DNA of 64,000 bases from Cristatella mucedo (GCA_009760855.2 WPIO01000012.1:6755501-6819500); one strand, 5' to 3'; numbered from the stretch's first letter, positions 23,201 to 35,687 are shown. Numbers and translations: made by a program. The notes: generated from the sequence alone by a model not told the origin.

Positions 23201-25640
23201 CGAGTCGCTTATGGATCAGTAACACTCTGATCGGTCTATATCATATCGCTCTGATCAGTAACATGTCCTTTCTTTACTAACCGGGTAGTCCCTGGACAAA
23301 GTCCCAAGCTGCTTTTTCGGCTAAGGTCTTGCTCTTATTGTAAGCAGTGCATCGGCTGACGTCTGACCAGTCTTCCTCGCTGAGTTCTGTTTTGTCCACA
23401 CCTGCAGGGAGAAGTATAACCAACTCAGCGAATAAAGTCGCACTTTTGGACTATCATATGCTGCCACAAGTAAGAACAGTTCGTTGACCCTAGACAATGG
23501 CATTCAGGTTTTCATTTACCTTCAAGTGCTTAGGGAGAGATTGAGTTCTCTGAGGGCGCTATTTCAAGTGTACTTTTATATTATATTATATTATATGCTA
23601 TAATGAGAAATCTCCCAAGTCGTACTTAACCTGTACATCAATTTAGTTTTGTTTGCAATGCTTTTTTGTCTGGATATTTATTATCAGGATTTCCTCCTGA
23701 AAGAGTAACACCTACTCAGTGGGAAGTACAAAATATCTCGAGCCATTGGCCACATCTACACCTCCCGCCAGTAAAGTTAATAAAGATGCTATGTTTACCT
23801 CCATAGATAGCTGCAACGGAGCTTGTCAAGACAACTCTCTTTACTGTTCCAGCTGCTTGAGCAGCTCGCAGCACGTTCAGAGTGCCTTCTACAGCAGGCT
23901 TGATAACGTCATCTTCTCTTTTAGGCCGATCAATTGGAAAAGGGCTTGCCGTGTGGATGATGTACGTGCAGTTCTTGGCTGCCCTAAAGCGAATCAGAAC
24001 CCTGACAGCTGCAGAGAGCAGTGAGTCGCATAAATCTACCACATTGAGGAAGCACATATATGTGGCAAGCGGGATAAAATGCAAACATGCTGCAAGTTCG
24101 AACCGGCTTAAGAAGGTTATGGTCTTAAGACGCATGCCTGAATTAGTTGGTGCAAGCTTTGAATTGAGGAAATTAGTCGCCGTGTTGATATTTCACGCAT
24201 GGAGACTGGCAGCAGTTACAGTTGCCAATGTAAAGTAACGTGCCCAATGGGCAAGTAGGACTTTTAGATAATGCTTGCTTTAATGCAGTTAAGCATTTCT
24301 GCGTTTAATGTTGCACTCGCGCGCATATATAGATGCAATAATATGGAATGCCTCAATTCAGATATGCATCTGCAAGCGTTGCATTATATTCATACACAAA
24401 AGAGCTGGAGCTCATCGTGAAGGTAAAGACTTACCCCAGCCAAGACTGTGGATCTTCCAGATCAGCTTCAACGATTTCCAAACGCTGGCTTGCAGAATCC
24501 GGACACAGATCTTTTAACGGTTTTACCTTCTTTTCAATTTTCAAGTTCCGGACAGTTGTTCTCACCCGATACTGAGTTGATTGTAATAACTCGTTAACTA
24601 TGTGGCAAGCCAAATATCCGGTCCCGCCCGTCACGAGCACAACTAGAAAGTATGCGAATGCAATTAGCAAAGCAAATCCACAGTATGAAAAAGCATTAGC
24701 TAGTCGGTTGGTTATCTGATGGAGACAAAGCATAGATCGGTCCATGCTGTGTGCTACCGACAAATACGATGTATAAAATATAAAGGGTTCTTTTCATAGC
24801 TTTTCCGGAAATAATACGTACGCAGTGCAGCTTGCCGACTTTTCAATCGCGATTAGTTTTATATATATATAATTCTAAAGCGCCGCCACACTACTGCGTT
24901 CAGCCGCCGATGAAACTTATTTTTTGGAAGCTTTTTTTTCTAGTACCTTGGATCTAGAAAAGCGTTCCACCGTTCTTGTTAATCCCTTACATATTAATAT
25001 TAAATAATGTTTTACAGTCTAGGTGACAGTCATCTTTACACGGTCGGGCTATCGTGGTAATCCGCATTTGCTACATCCTTTTGCAAGGCTTTCTATGAGA
25101 TATCATCCTTAGTTTACTGGGAGTCTGGGTAAGGAAATTAATAGATATTTTGAGTGTGCTGTGTTATATGTTAATGCAGCATTAGCCATATTTTATTCCT
25201 CCTATATGTAGACGTATACGAACTCTGCTAGTACGAGCTTTGTGCTAATAATGTGGTGCAAGGAGATCAACCTATAGGTGTATGCTTATTAATGTCGTAC
25301 ACATACTTTGAGGTACAGCTTAGGTTTACGAAGGAGGCTTGGCCAGACTCTATTGATCTCTTGGATATAACTCTCGTCATTTTTTCCACCAGCCAGTTTT
25401 TAAACACGTGGATCGAGATTTGGTGCTTAGGGTGCGATCCGAAAGATATTATTGCTATAATTAAGTCAGTGCAGAATGGATGTTTTGTGTCGTAGTTGTA
25501 TTCTTATTGCAGGCCGTGCTTGGTCTTTCATGCCTTTAATTTATAGAGCTTAGTACGAAAGTGCTTGATGCACGTGGTACCAGTTGTTCCATGGACACAC
25601 AGTTGTCAGAGCTCTTCTTACCGTGCCGTACGTTTGCCAT
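15336..25640 (-). CDS. SDR-A: extended short-chain dehydrogenase/reductase, dihydroflavonol-reductase-like, nine exons
   Basis: Coding exons: 25640..25622, 24642..24435, 23983..23799, 23401..23282, 23103..23018, 19794..19674, 17969..17889, 17366..17245, 15440..15336. Total 1047 bases, 348 residues, all introns GT-AG, reading frame continuous. The protein has the Rossmann loop TGGTGYLA (residues 11-18), TVRN with Arg38, which favours NADPH, the [12 protein letters not shown] strand (81-92), catalytic LTSS (Ser130/131) and YNKSK (Tyr158, Lys162), then [11 protein letters not shown] and [13 protein letters not shown]. These are diagnostic of the DFR/CCR-type extended SDR family, which reduces ketones or aldehydes with NADPH; the substrate cannot be told. 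No signal peptide or membrane segment is seen, so it is probably cytosolic. The tiny first exon (MANVRH) was chosen because of its GTAAGA donor and correct phase; it is the least certain exon. A minus-strand AATAAA lies at 14934..14929. Paralogue of the gene at 47.7-63.3 kb. Confidence 0.9.
16397..16560 (+). mobile_element. SINE2 copy, short-head subfamily
   Basis: A tRNA-like head (GTGCTCGCCCCGACCAAGG, B box GTGGGCTCGAGCCCC) is followed by GGCATATGCGAAGCGCCTG, AATAGAGATTAAGTTCTCTT, GGCGCGCTATATAAATG and a TTATAT tail. The A box is eroded here, but the copy at 33.9 kb reads TGGTCTAGTGGTTAAGG. Lies in SDR-A intron 8. Confidence 0.8.
16983..17004. repeat. (AT)n microsatellite
   Basis: A short pure AT run in SDR-A intron 8. 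Confidence 0.85.
18785..18915 (-). mobile_element. SINE1 copy, diverged
   Basis: The plus strand shows TATATAGCGGCAGAAGAGCC, GGCAATAAAGGATTG, CGGGACCTAGGTCGTGAAG and AGCACCTTATCCTAAGG, the reverse complement of the SINE1 body. Lies in SDR-A intron 6. Confidence 0.5.
20209..20282. repeat. (AT)37 microsatellite
   Basis: A perfect AT dinucleotide tract, 74 bases long, directly upstream of a SINE1 copy in SDR-A intron 5. It generates Tyr-Ile ORFs on both strands. Confidence 0.98.
20298..20490 (+). mobile_element. SINE1 copy with internal duplication
   Basis: GGGCCGTGATGGCACACTAGG (A box), CGACCTCGGCCCCGAGGTCG palindrome, then an extra CCCGAGGCCGTGGG that repeats the preceding CCCGAGGTCGTGGG, a perfect B box GGGTTCGAATCC, CGCCGCTGCAAGCGG, AGCCGTAAAGGCTCTTCTG and an ATTT tail. 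The duplication sits just before the B box and is absent from the copies at 12.6 and 50.4 kb. Confidence 0.85.
20796..21042 (-). other. Open block with in-frame repeats in SDR-A intron 5: cassette exon or small inverted-repeat element
   Basis: The minus strand is open from 21041 to a TGA ending at 20793, and contains two 10-residue repeats ([20 protein letters not shown]), then [20 protein letters not shown] and [12 protein letters not shown]. Possible splice sites (GATTCAG|CAC, exon starting 21026; CAG|GTTATC, exon ending 20811) delimit 216 bases, 72 codons, phase 0 on both sides, matching the phase-0 intron it sits in. Against this, ATCAGGGCTGAT at 20796-20807 and ATCAGCCCTAAT at 21031-21042 form an inverted repeat matching at 11 of 12 positions, as in a MITE. 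No family recognised; the polypyrimidine tract is weak. Confidence 0.35.
21075..21830 (+). mobile_element. L2/CR1-like LINE, 5'-truncated and internally deleted
   Basis: The open frame runs [84 protein letters not shown] is intact. A one-base loss in an A run (21567-21569) shifts the frame. At about 21730 the sequence jumps from the [11 protein letters not shown] region to the 3' UTR, dropping about 640 bases present in the copy at 3.5-4.6 kb. It ends in a complete 3' hairpin and a short ATT tail. Lies in SDR-A intron 5, opposite strand to the gene. Confidence 0.88.
23517..23596 (+). mobile_element. LINE/SINE 3' hairpin remnant
   Basis: Only the terminal hairpin remains: GGAGAGATTGAGTTCTCTG, GGGCGCTATTTCAAGTG and a TTATA tail. 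Too short to say whether it is LINE or SINE2. In SDR-A intron 3. Confidence 0.55.
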
Positions 25641-25644
25641 ACAC

Positions 25645-28610
25645 ACATCTATATTCAGCTTCATGCTGGCTCTTATTACGAGGCTAAAAAAGTGCTATCA
25701 GATAGTTCAGCTGAAAGCATGTTCTTACTGATGGCATTGCATACAGTGAGGAATGATATTAATATAAGCAATCGTGGCACTAAGAAGCGTGCAACAAAGA
25801 AAAACACGCGTAAGCCTGAGGTGATCGGCATTTCTAGCTTATAGAATCCTTCATTCATGCTATTTCTAGTTCTTTTTACTTTGTCTGGATATAGAGAAGC
25901 AAACTCCGCCGCACCCAGTTTTATTCGCGTAGGTCTATTAAATTACCGTTAGCTGTCTGCAAAATAGTTTATCTGATAATCATAAGCGATGGGCAAGCAA
26001 TTGCAGAAGCTAGGGCGGATTAGAGTTGATTGCTTAGAGATCCCACTACCCAAATTTAGAATTGAATATGATCCATTCTTCCACTGCAATAAAGTAATGA
26101 CTAATAAAGGTAATCAGGTGAATTCTTTTATAACATGTAAGAGGAGTTTTCGAATGAAGTAATTTGAGATACAACTGGTTTTAAACGTATTATCTTCTAA
26201 AAATGAAAAGCTTTTCTGCAGATTGTTAAATTTTCATGGGACCGCCCGAGCGGAATTTGAAAGTTCAAAACGTGGTTGCCGACCGGCACAGCTCTAGATA
26301 TTTACATGCATACGAAACACTTAACGTGACCCGCATGTAAAATGCTCTGATTGAATGTAGTGTATCAACATATATTTTCTGTTCTACTAGTTTCAGAATG
26401 AACCGCTAAATATTCGTTGTGCCAGGGTACTTTTTAGACTGGTTGTGCTATACCAGAATTAAGATAGGTATGCTGAGCTAGTCTTCATTCCACAGCAGCC
26501 GAGACCAGATCAGCAAAGTGACTAGGGGACACCGTACATTTGACAAAGTCTGATAATTGCAACAATGTAGTATTATTTATAATGAATACAAGACACTTAC
26601 AATGTGCCTGCTGTTTATGCTTGTTTATAAAAGTTTGTACTTTTCGCGTTACTGTCAACTTGAAAAATGTGTCCTAAAAAGAAAAGGATTTCGCCTTATC
26701 ACTTGTTAACACTCAATCACAGCTCACAGCCATGAATGCATGAGATGTGCATACTCGGGTTTCTGGTGCCTTATCAAAGTGACGGCAGCTCTATGCGGCG
26801 ATAAAGAATTTTAAAGTGAGCTTAACGAGACTCCTTACACTTCTTCGCAGAAGAGGGTGCTTTAATTCCTTATAAAAATCCCAAGTCTAATCTTCTATAT
26901 TAAATCAACTTATATTTCGCAGGAGCTTTCAAACATATGCAAATGAATGAGTGTGCAATCCTCTTGGCGCCCTGGCGGTGGATTAGGGTATTGGCCAGGG
27001 TCATTGCAAACGATTGCGCGAGAAAGCGCTGCCAAACAGCAAGACGTTTAATAAGTTACTCGAAAGATAGCTTCGTGTAATTTTGAATCTAAATTGGAGT
27101 GTCATCCAGCCAGTTTCTTGTGAATTTTCGCTGGATTCAAGTGGATTGCAGTAGTGGCCTGCGTCTTTGCAGGCCAAGTGCATGAGAACTCAGAGGAAAA
27201 TCTGGTGGTTACATAACATACTACAGTATTACCATTAAATTTGAGCCTATCTATAGATTTCTAATAATTAAATTTGATTGCGGTCATTCTTTGCTCTTTA
27301 CAGCTGTCGGCCACGCCCTTCCAGAGGCTAACTCGGATGTAACCATGGACGCCTACTGTAAACGCAGTAATGCTGCCAGCCAATTAGCTGTACAAGTCAC
27401 GTGATCGCAGGCTCAACCCCAACATTTCTGCCAGTCCATTGGCCTGCATGGACTCTATCCACGTCCCCCTTCTACATCCTCATGATACGTCATACCTTTG
27501 TTAATTAGTCAAAGTACGGAGTTTAATCGAGCTAATAAGTGGTACATATATCTTCGTTAGACGAGCTGCACACAATCTAGCAACGCCCACTCGACCCTAG
27601 CAACGCTTTGCTTTTTAGTTGTTTTTCCGCCAATCCATGCTTACACAGTGCATTTGTAAGTCATATGGACGCATGAGATATGCTAAAACCTATTCATCAC
27701 GCAGCACAATGGGCTTTAATCTGGAGCACAGCCCGTGGCGTCAAGAAGATCCAAGGATCACATGGTCTCCCAGATTTCCACAACCAAATGAGACCTAGAC
27801 TCGTTCAAACGCCCCACGCACACGCTATCACGGAAGTTTTCATATTTTCGGTCTATAAAAGGCGTTAAGCTTGTGTGACAATTAATGAGCACAGCAGCAA
27901 CTGATTGTACCATTTACAGGGGTTTTAGCTTAAAAACCGTAAGATTCAAAAGCTCTTAAAACTGCCAGGTTGCGGGTACAACGCCATTCAGCATGTGTTG
28001 CCTTCCTAACTTGAGGTACTCACGGCTCATCTTTTTCTGCCGTATAATTAATAGTGTAGCACGGTATGCAGCTTGTGATACCAACCACAACGACCGTCGT
28101 CGAACAAATTGTACAGCGGTACCGACTCTGTTAACGAGGGTGTCTGTTTGGCAACGCAGTTCCCAGCTGGACAGCCCGAGAAAACACTGGCGCCGTTGGG
28201 CCTATATGTTAATAGTACTGTTCGGCCAGATTACGAAATCTTCGATCGACAGTTGCATAAGCTAGATCGTGACAATGGGACGTAAAGCTGGCCAATGGCG
28301 TTTCATCGACAGTAGGCAGCCATTCAAATGGGATTCCCCTCTAGCTTACTGCTGCCCAGTACTACGCATGACAAGTATTCTAACCGTATGAAATTACCTG
28401 CGACTTTATGATATGTAAGTTATTTCAATGCGGGTGCTGCGTATAGACAGAGCACACTAAGTAAAGAAAGCACTAGCCTACAGTTACATGGGCGACGGTA
28501 CACCTTGGCATCGCCTGGTTCCGACAGCCCATTCTGCTGCCTTCACATCTTGCTAGGCCCCGGGAGGGGGCGACAGACCTACCGTGTGCAGCCCATTATG
28601 TCTTGCCTCG
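25645..28610. other. SDR-A 5' flank and intergenic, nothing recognised
   Basis: Contains the presumed SDR-A promoter, but no clear TATA box at a plausible spacing was identified. A plus-strand frame of 86 codons at 25584-25844 overlaps SDR-A exon 1 in antisense and looks spurious. AT-rich sequence dominates up to about 27.3 kb. Confidence 0.35.
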
Positions 28611-28614
28611 TTGA

Positions 28615-28855
28615 TAGCGGCTCCAATGTGCATTCGTCCTCTACGTGCTTGTGCCCGCTGGCAGTGTGCATGCTGCCACTAACCATATTTACATGCTGAC
28701 CTTGTGTGTGTCCCCCGTTATCACGTTATTTTTGTTGTTTGAGCATTTTACCACTAACCATCTGATCGTGCTTCCTATGCAGCAAACGTAAAGTGCCTAG
28801 AATGAGATGAGTTCTCTAAGAACGCTATATCAAATGTATTGTTATTCCTACACGA
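28615..28855 (+). mobile_element. L2/CR1-like LINE 3' UTR fragment
   Basis: Matches the 3' UTR of the copy at 54.6-55.3 kb in order: ATTCGTCCTCTACGTGCTTG, GCATGCTGCCACTAACCATA, CATGCTGACCTTGTG, GCAGCAAACGTAAAGTGCC, AGATGAGTTCTCTAAG. Substitutions have weakened the hairpin. Confidence 0.7.
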
Positions 28856-28859
28856 ACCT

Positions 28860-30815
28860 ATTCGGAGGCGTCCGTGGAATTCTCTCTCACTAGCTCTTTG
28901 CTCCGCGGCCATCAATCGCTGGCATGAACGCGAGCACACCTCCCACGTATTAACAGCAACAAGTCAGGTGACTACGGGTGGCTACGGACTAGAACAAGCA
29001 TCACCTTGCTTGGACAAAAGGCATGGGACGCCCTGACAAGAGGAACAGTCTTAAACTGAATGAGGTCGCGACCCACTAGGGTAAATGATTGCCTCAATTC
29101 ATCGTCAGCCTGTCCACACCCATGTCCCACTGCACTGCCGCAGCAGAGGTTTTGACAATCCTGCACAATCCATTTAGGGCCCAGCAAAAATGCTGCGGTT
29201 GACTCTAGAGCTTACCCTACCCGGGCTAAGCCCTTCAAATGACACCATCTCAACCGTTGTGCCCTCTTGCACAATGCTCAAGGAGAGGCGTTTTTCAGCC
29301 TAGAATTCTTTGGTGATCTAAATTATGCCAGCCTGATCTACCACACCTTTGATCCAAAAAACTTAATGCTTTGCCACATCCTGCTATTAACTGACCTTTC
29401 GCTTAGACAGATCAAGGCATAGCAATGTAATCGAAAATAGGTATAGGGTATGAGACTTTTCACATCGACTTCCTTACCATTATGTCGGCCGATGGCCTAG
29501 TGGCTGCATCGATACTATCGCTGGATGAACGACAGTATGATTCGTGATCTGTTTATGCATTTATAATGCTGGCGTGCGCCAACGAAAAAGGGAACTAACC
29601 GATGCTACTAAGAAAACATTAATACAATACAGTAGAAGGGATGCAGAATTCCCGGTGGAGCAGTAACTGGCCATGTTGAACAGGAAAATTCCAATAGACT
29701 GCCATAAAGTCGTGCTGCAATAGGGCATCATGTGCCAAGTCAAAGGGCAGGCTTGGCCCAGGTGCTTGACCGACAGCTGACTGTATCATATATTGAAGGT
29801 TCTGGGCGCCGACCCCTACTGCACCATGTCGTCATCTGGAGTGAATTTTTATCATGTCAGCCGTGATTCTTTCTGTGATTGAGCCGTACGACCATAAAGA
29901 GTTTCTAAAGTAGATAGTGTTAACTTGTGAGAAAGCCACCCACTAAATGTGGTTGCAAAAGCCAGAGTCATCAAAGAAGTGGTTACAATAGTCGTGGTTA
30001 GGACTGGCGGTATGCTAAACTACACAAGAATTCTAAACTGCAGAATTCGGATAGACATATGGTAGGGTACGTCAAGTCGTCTGAGGTAAGGTCGGCTTTC
30101 TGCTCAAGGCTGGCTGATAGGTCGAGTCATACTCTCTCAAGGTGTCTGCCTTCTTTCATTAAAGGAGGTACACTGAGAGCCTCGTAGATATGCTTTCCCA
30201 ACAATTTTTATGATCGGGATGATGATCGGGATTGTGGTTATTCTGCCCTACAACAGAAGGACCAAATCAGGCCACAACAGTCCAAAAGTAGGCGGTTAGG
30301 CTTCAACTCAGGCTACTTCAGCAGCTAGCCAAGTAGGACAGTAGCTTTAACTCCAGGCCTAATACTACCTGGTTGTAATCCTATGCTGGGTCGTAGTCAA
30401 ATGGTGCTACCTCTGTTGGTATAGAGTCAGCTGTTGCCCCTTCATGTGCTTTTTCGGCAGACATGTTCAGATGACCCTCGTCAGCGTGAGCCGTACTCTC
30501 GATGGCAGCAGGCATCTCTGAAGCTCTGCACCAAGCTGGCTTTCAATGGATAATGCATATTGCTTCATATTAAAATCACCATCAACTTAAAACGTTCGAG
30601 TCAGTTTGGTATGCGAAAAGCAAGGGCCAGCAAGCCGTGTTGCAATTTCTCTCCATGGCCAAGGGTTGTTAACACAAACAGAGTGTCATACCCTTACCTC
30701 CGACACGGTGGTTGATGGTTTTGCTTGGCAGGCTGACGGCTTGATTGTGAGCAGTAAGTCTTAAGAAACACCAGGCAAATAGATCATCACTGCATTAAAA
30801 CCCTTCAGAGGTAGA
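28860..30815. other. Intergenic, no gene recognised
   Basis: A box A-like GATGGCCTAGTGGCTGC lies at about 29488 without a B box at the right distance. No protein-like frame and no shared repeat were seen. Confidence 0.4.
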
Positions 30816-30819
30816 GCAA

Positions 30820-32330
30820 ACCAGTGTGCATGACCCAAGTCACAGCAAGTCACACAATTTATCAAATATTCTCCCAAAAGTGTATGCTATCATCCCCTAT
30901 TGTTATCGAATCCTGCTCATCTGACTATATGCCGATCTCGTTCAATATACAGTGCATGCTTACCTCTACATCCATATCACCAAACCTTGACATCGATGCT
31001 GTCAGAGCAAACAATTTTTCGCCATTGCTTCTCAAGCCTCCATCCGACCTGTCATCATTGGTAGAATGCTACAGCACAACACTTGTGTGACGTACTTAAC
31101 GAGTTTGTACCAATGACTATGCGTAATGTGCACCCTCGCCGAGACGGCCTATGGTTTACAGCAACCGCTATACTAGCTAGATCTACTAAGCACAGGCCCG
31201 AGAAAGCATATACAATATCGAGATCGATTGTGTAGTGCCAAGCAGATAATTGGCTACTGCAGATCACAGATGCACAATCCAAAAGTTCTGTCGTTTCGTT
31301 TAAATAATGGCACTGCCCCTGATCGTTGTACGAGTGATACTCGATGTGGTATGCAGTCAGGAGGGCTTTTAAGTGTTTTTTGTTGACAGGGGAGTCGCTG
31401 GGCACTCCTGTGGGGGAGAGGGATGAAGAGACTCGAGCTCCCCCCCCCTGCTACGTATGTAGTCACAACGATTGGTGTTAGTCATCGGCTGGCGTGCTGT
31501 GCTATGTGCGACAGCAACAAAACAACAAGTTCCATTCTGGGTTTATAGCTGACCACATTGTCAGTATTGCGTAGCATGTATAACGACCTTCTCAGGAATG
31601 CCGACTTTAGTAAAGTCTCACCACTTGTTCGACCTGATCTTCGTGCCACACTTTACACTATTGATCACAGAGTCCTTCTTGAGCACCTAGCATCTCATCT
31701 AGGCATTACTGGCACTGCTCTGCAATGTTTCACGTCCCATCTCAGTGGAGACTCCAGAATATTGATGTGAATGGACAGTGATCGTCCGAGGAACCACCTA
31801 AGTACGGGGTACGTACGGGCTCTGTGCGCCGTCCGATTATTTTTCCCAGTTTATACTCCCTATTGCCGATGTAATCGCCAAGCACAATCTAGGCTTTCAC
31901 TTCTGATCAAATTGAATTCAGTTGTACCTTTGCTTTGATTCCTCTAAGCCTTCGAGCATGTCAAATTCTCTACACACCTTTTCTGAATGTATTGATGACA
32001 TCAGCATATGGATAGTCGTTTACTTTTTTTAAATGAATGACAAAATCTACTTACTGACTATGGGCACACCAAGCGTGATACAGATATTGGAAAACCTAAC
32101 GCTCAAAATCGGCTCTGCCAGCATATATCCTGTTGCATCTGCACGAAATCTAGGTGTGATGTTCCAAAGTGACCTTTAATTAGACGACCAAATCCGCTCT
32201 ACAGTCAGGTTTGGCTATTTTCAGCTACACAGTAATGCCAAAATTCGGGCTTGCTTTGACAGGGATACCACATCTAAATTGGTCCATACATTCGTGGTAT
32301 CCCGTCTTGACTTGAATGGAACTTGACTCC
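30820..32330 (+). mobile_element. L2/CR1-like LINE, decayed, spans endonuclease end to reverse transcriptase
   Basis: This is the only copy reaching upstream of the reverse transcriptase. A first open piece (30824-31090) has SSPIVIESCSSDYMPISFNI, resembling the SDH-containing end of APE-type endonucleases (here SDY), then LLKPPSDLSSLVECYSTTL. After stops come [35 protein letters not shown]-like remnants and AKIRACFDRDTTSKLV-like codons at about 32240-32290. Many frameshifts and stops; no 3' tail. Inactive and old. Confidence 0.75.
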
Positions 32331-32334
32331 CGCA

Positions 32335-33845
32335 ATAGAGCCCGAAGAGCATATGACAGGCAGAATACAGTTCTGACGAAATCGAACTAAATTGAAATCG
32401 AAAGAAAAAGTAGCGTTAGCGTCGAAGTCAGGATGGTAAGCAATAGTGTGTTCGAACAGTAAACGCTATTGACAACCACGGCTAACCTAAGCCACCGACA
32501 TGGATCGGATGTGCATCTGCTCTTCTATGACCCTGCTGATTAAGCTGCCGTCCAGTTACAAGTGGACAAGGGATGTCTCTCGTCTTAACTGATTTAACCT
32601 GAGCAAAAAAGTGGCACGGGAATTATGCAAACTACAACATCAAAAACTGACAAGACTGCCCCTTGGCTCAATTCGAACTCAGCTGTTCGATCATCAGCAG
32701 ATAAGATAACGACGGCTGCAGCAAGGCAGGCCAAGTCACAATTGCCAAGCTGGAAGCTATGGCTTCCACCCATTGAGAGGACACTCAGGAGGAAATAGAT
32801 GTAAACGAAGGCAAGTACAGCTTGGAAATACAAGGTCACCGGGAGACGAATACATTACACTAGAGTCCTGTGCCAAGCGTCTATGGCAATCACATCTCCC
32901 CTCATGTCATCTCAGGACAAGAAAGTACACTCTTCATACCACATAAATTTGATCTAGCTTATTTGAAAAGTTTTTTCCTGCTGCTGCTGCATCCGTCTCA
33001 CTCTGGTATCGTCTATCGAAATCCTCTTGATAATTCGGCTGATAGAGGTTAAAAAGGAGCTTAAAAATGCATAGGACTGGCACCGTGGTTAGTGAACGTC
33101 ATTTGAGTAGAGTAGCAGCTAGATGCCTATGCAAAACCAAGCCTATGGAATGTGACTGCACTGTAATCTTAATGCTGGCAGGAAAATTTTGCGATCGTAC
33201 AGAAATGAAAAGGCTCAACACTGTGGCTCTCTCTCAACACAAACTGAACAACCTAATAAGTAAAATAATGCTAATGCTACTACTGCTAGTACTAATAATC
33301 ACGATGCACTTGTTTTGTATAGCACCCTCGGAGAACCTGATCTCTATCAAGGCATTTTACTGGCTAATGAATGAGCAGCTAATCCCCAGCATACAAATCA
33401 AGGACCATGTCAGTAGTTGGTGGGCGGATTAGGGCTGACGTAAAATCACACCGACATACACGACGGGTTGGAAAGCGAGCCTCAACCACTTACCCGATGG
33501 TAAACTCGGGTTGATGGTAGGCAAACAGCTACTTGCACGAAGTTTGCCTTCATCATAAGTCAACCGAGGACAGTGCCGCATCAAGGAGAACTCCAGAACG
33601 TCACGTGGCATAAGTTTCAACAGACCGACCGATCACAGAAGTTAGATAAAGAAAATCATATACGGACATGGAAATGTTAGGGCCAGCTACGGCAATAATT
33701 TCTTGTCGCACCAAGATTAGCTAATGTTTCCGATTTCTGGGACATGAATAAAAGTATTTGTTAAAATCTTGGTCAGCGTAAGTTTCAAGTAGTGACTTAC
33801 AAGCAAACGTTCGCCGGACAGATGATACAACACCGTTAGTGGGTT
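32335..33845. other. Intergenic with a weak LINE tail remnant at 33280-33370
   Basis: The only repeat found is a minus-strand tail (ATAGCACCCTCGGAGAACC, ATCTCTATCAAGGCATTTTAC) preceded by CTAATAATC. The 121-codon plus-strand frame at 33067-33432 crosses this remnant and is judged spurious. Confidence 0.4.
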
Positions 33846-33847
33846 AA

Positions 33848-34000
33848 AATATAAAATATAATTCATTTATATAGCGCCCCAAGAGAACGTTATCTCTATT
33901 CAGGCGCTTCACATATGCCTCGGGGCTCGAGCCCACGACCTCAGTCAAACCTTAGTCGGGGCGAGCACCTTAACCACTAGACCAAACCAGTTCGGCGTTA
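33848..34000 (-). mobile_element. SINE2 copy, short-head subfamily, best A box
   Basis: The minus strand gives TGGTCTAGTGGTTAAGGTGC (A box), CGCCCCGACTAAGG, GAGGTCGTGGGCTCGAGCCC (B box), GGCATATGTGAAGCGCCTG, AATAGAGATAACGTTCTCTT, GGGGCGCTATATAAATG. It is the cleanest SINE2 copy and defines the family in this window. Confidence 0.85.
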
Positions 34001-34004
34001 AACA

Positions 34005-35685
34005 TGACAGGCACTCGTCGGATCTCGGAGCTGCGGTATGCAATTCTAAGTACGAAATTTTCTCGCTAAACGAATATTAACGTGCATGCTAGGCCAATTG
34101 ATCGGAGTGAAATGAACATGGCAATAAATGCATACCACGTGTGGTTAGCGAGCGAAAGCTTTGAAAGGCACGCTGAACTAGCTAGCAATATGAAATGGAA
34201 TTCAGAATGGGGTTCGTTAACAGAACTCAAACGTGCCGGACAAGGTCAGCGGTAGCTTCACCTGAGGCTGCAGAAAGCAGCCTGCACTCCATGGAAATGC
34301 AGGGCTACAGAATTAGGCAGAATGGCAATCCAAGAGACCAAAGATCCATTTTTACGAGCAGAAATAACCACGGCTAAAAAAATTGAGCCCCACAAAACCG
34401 CATACTTGTAGAACATGTTAGAGACCGAATAAAGTGCTGATATAGACATCAAACGGCAAGCTATCTAAGCAAGGACCGAAAGGACGGGAAGCACTGTTGG
34501 GCTGGAGTAGTCAACACTTTGGGCAATCACGGCTGACCTAACTATCTGCAGTCCGTGCAATAGTGGAAGAGCATACTTGAGACTGAGGAATTATATACTT
34601 ACACGTATAATTAATGAAAAACACCACAAGCCATAAAGAGGAGCATGATAAGCATCGGTGAGTTCGGAGTGAGAAATTTCATAACCTCGTCGTACCCATG
34701 GAACTAACTTACCGGTGAGGTATAAAAATCAGATCTAATAACCCTGCTGTTCAAAGATTAATGTGGCTCAAATAAAGAGAAGATTGACCCAACATTCATA
34801 TGACTTTTGGGCACCTTTAAAATATCAAACTTTTTAAAATGTAGAGTTGAATATTAACACACTTAAGAAAGCATGATATCAAACGATTCGGTTAAGCACG
34901 TCTATCCCGAAAATAAAGCATAAACAAAATACAACTAAAATATTGACCAATCTTCTTTGCAGTATAGAACTGGAGATTTGCTTTATTTTGAAGTACATTT
35001 TAGCAACTTGTTGAGGTACATGCTTAACACTTGTAATCAGCTTCATCTACCGTGTAGCTTTTTGCCTTCAACAGTTTATGACTCGGCCAATGCTTGACGG
35101 ATTAAAGTGAAACTTCAAATTTATGTTCAGCTCGGCTTGCACAACTCTACAGCTGATTTTTTATTTCTTTGGATATTTTTGGCAGTAAATGTCATCAAAA
35201 ATAGTCTGTGAATCTAATACTCTGAAATCATGGACTTATATGGCAAAACTTATCAAACCAAAATCAATAATGAACTCATGCAATGGTTTACATGTAAAGC
35301 ACTGAACCTACATGGGAAATTTTATGTTGATGCTCTAAGTATTGGTCAAGTTATCTATTTTTACAAGGTGCGAAGCTACATTGTATATCAAGCTCTTTTA
35401 AAAGTCAAAGGATATACCTCAACAAGCGGCAAACATGTACGTCGATGTTAGGTGGTAGGGCAGTTGAGATGCAAGCCGTATTTAATGTAGAGAATGATAT
35501 TATTATAAATTTTAGGTACGTTGCTATGGGTTAACTTTCAGATTGGACATGGTTTGCCGGATCGCTTTTGTAAGGCTTTCCTTGTATATGGAAATCATAT
35601 ACAATTTAGATACCTATCTAAGGTCTTGTAAGCAATTATTTGATTGCTGGACAAATTGTCTGAGAAGTATTTTCTTGACCCATTG
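34005..35685. other. Intergenic, AT-rich, nothing recognised
   Basis: No repeat shared with the rest of the window and no protein-like frame. A 73-codon plus-strand frame at 35230-35451 has no recognisable motif. Confidence 0.4.
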
Positions 35686-35687
35686 AG

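Noticed and set aside
24643-24763. Upstream extension of SDR-A exon 2 to an in-frame start ([10 protein letters not shown]...)
   Set aside because: A TTTCTAG acceptor precedes the conserved VLVTGG at the same point and phase as in SDR-B; the extension is intron sequence.
29480-29550. tRNA A box-like GATGGCCTAGTGGC
   Set aside because: No B box at the expected distance and no cloverleaf could be drawn.
33067-33432. 121-codon plus-strand frame
   Set aside because: Crosses a LINE tail remnant on the opposite strand; low-complexity Leu-Met run; no motif.
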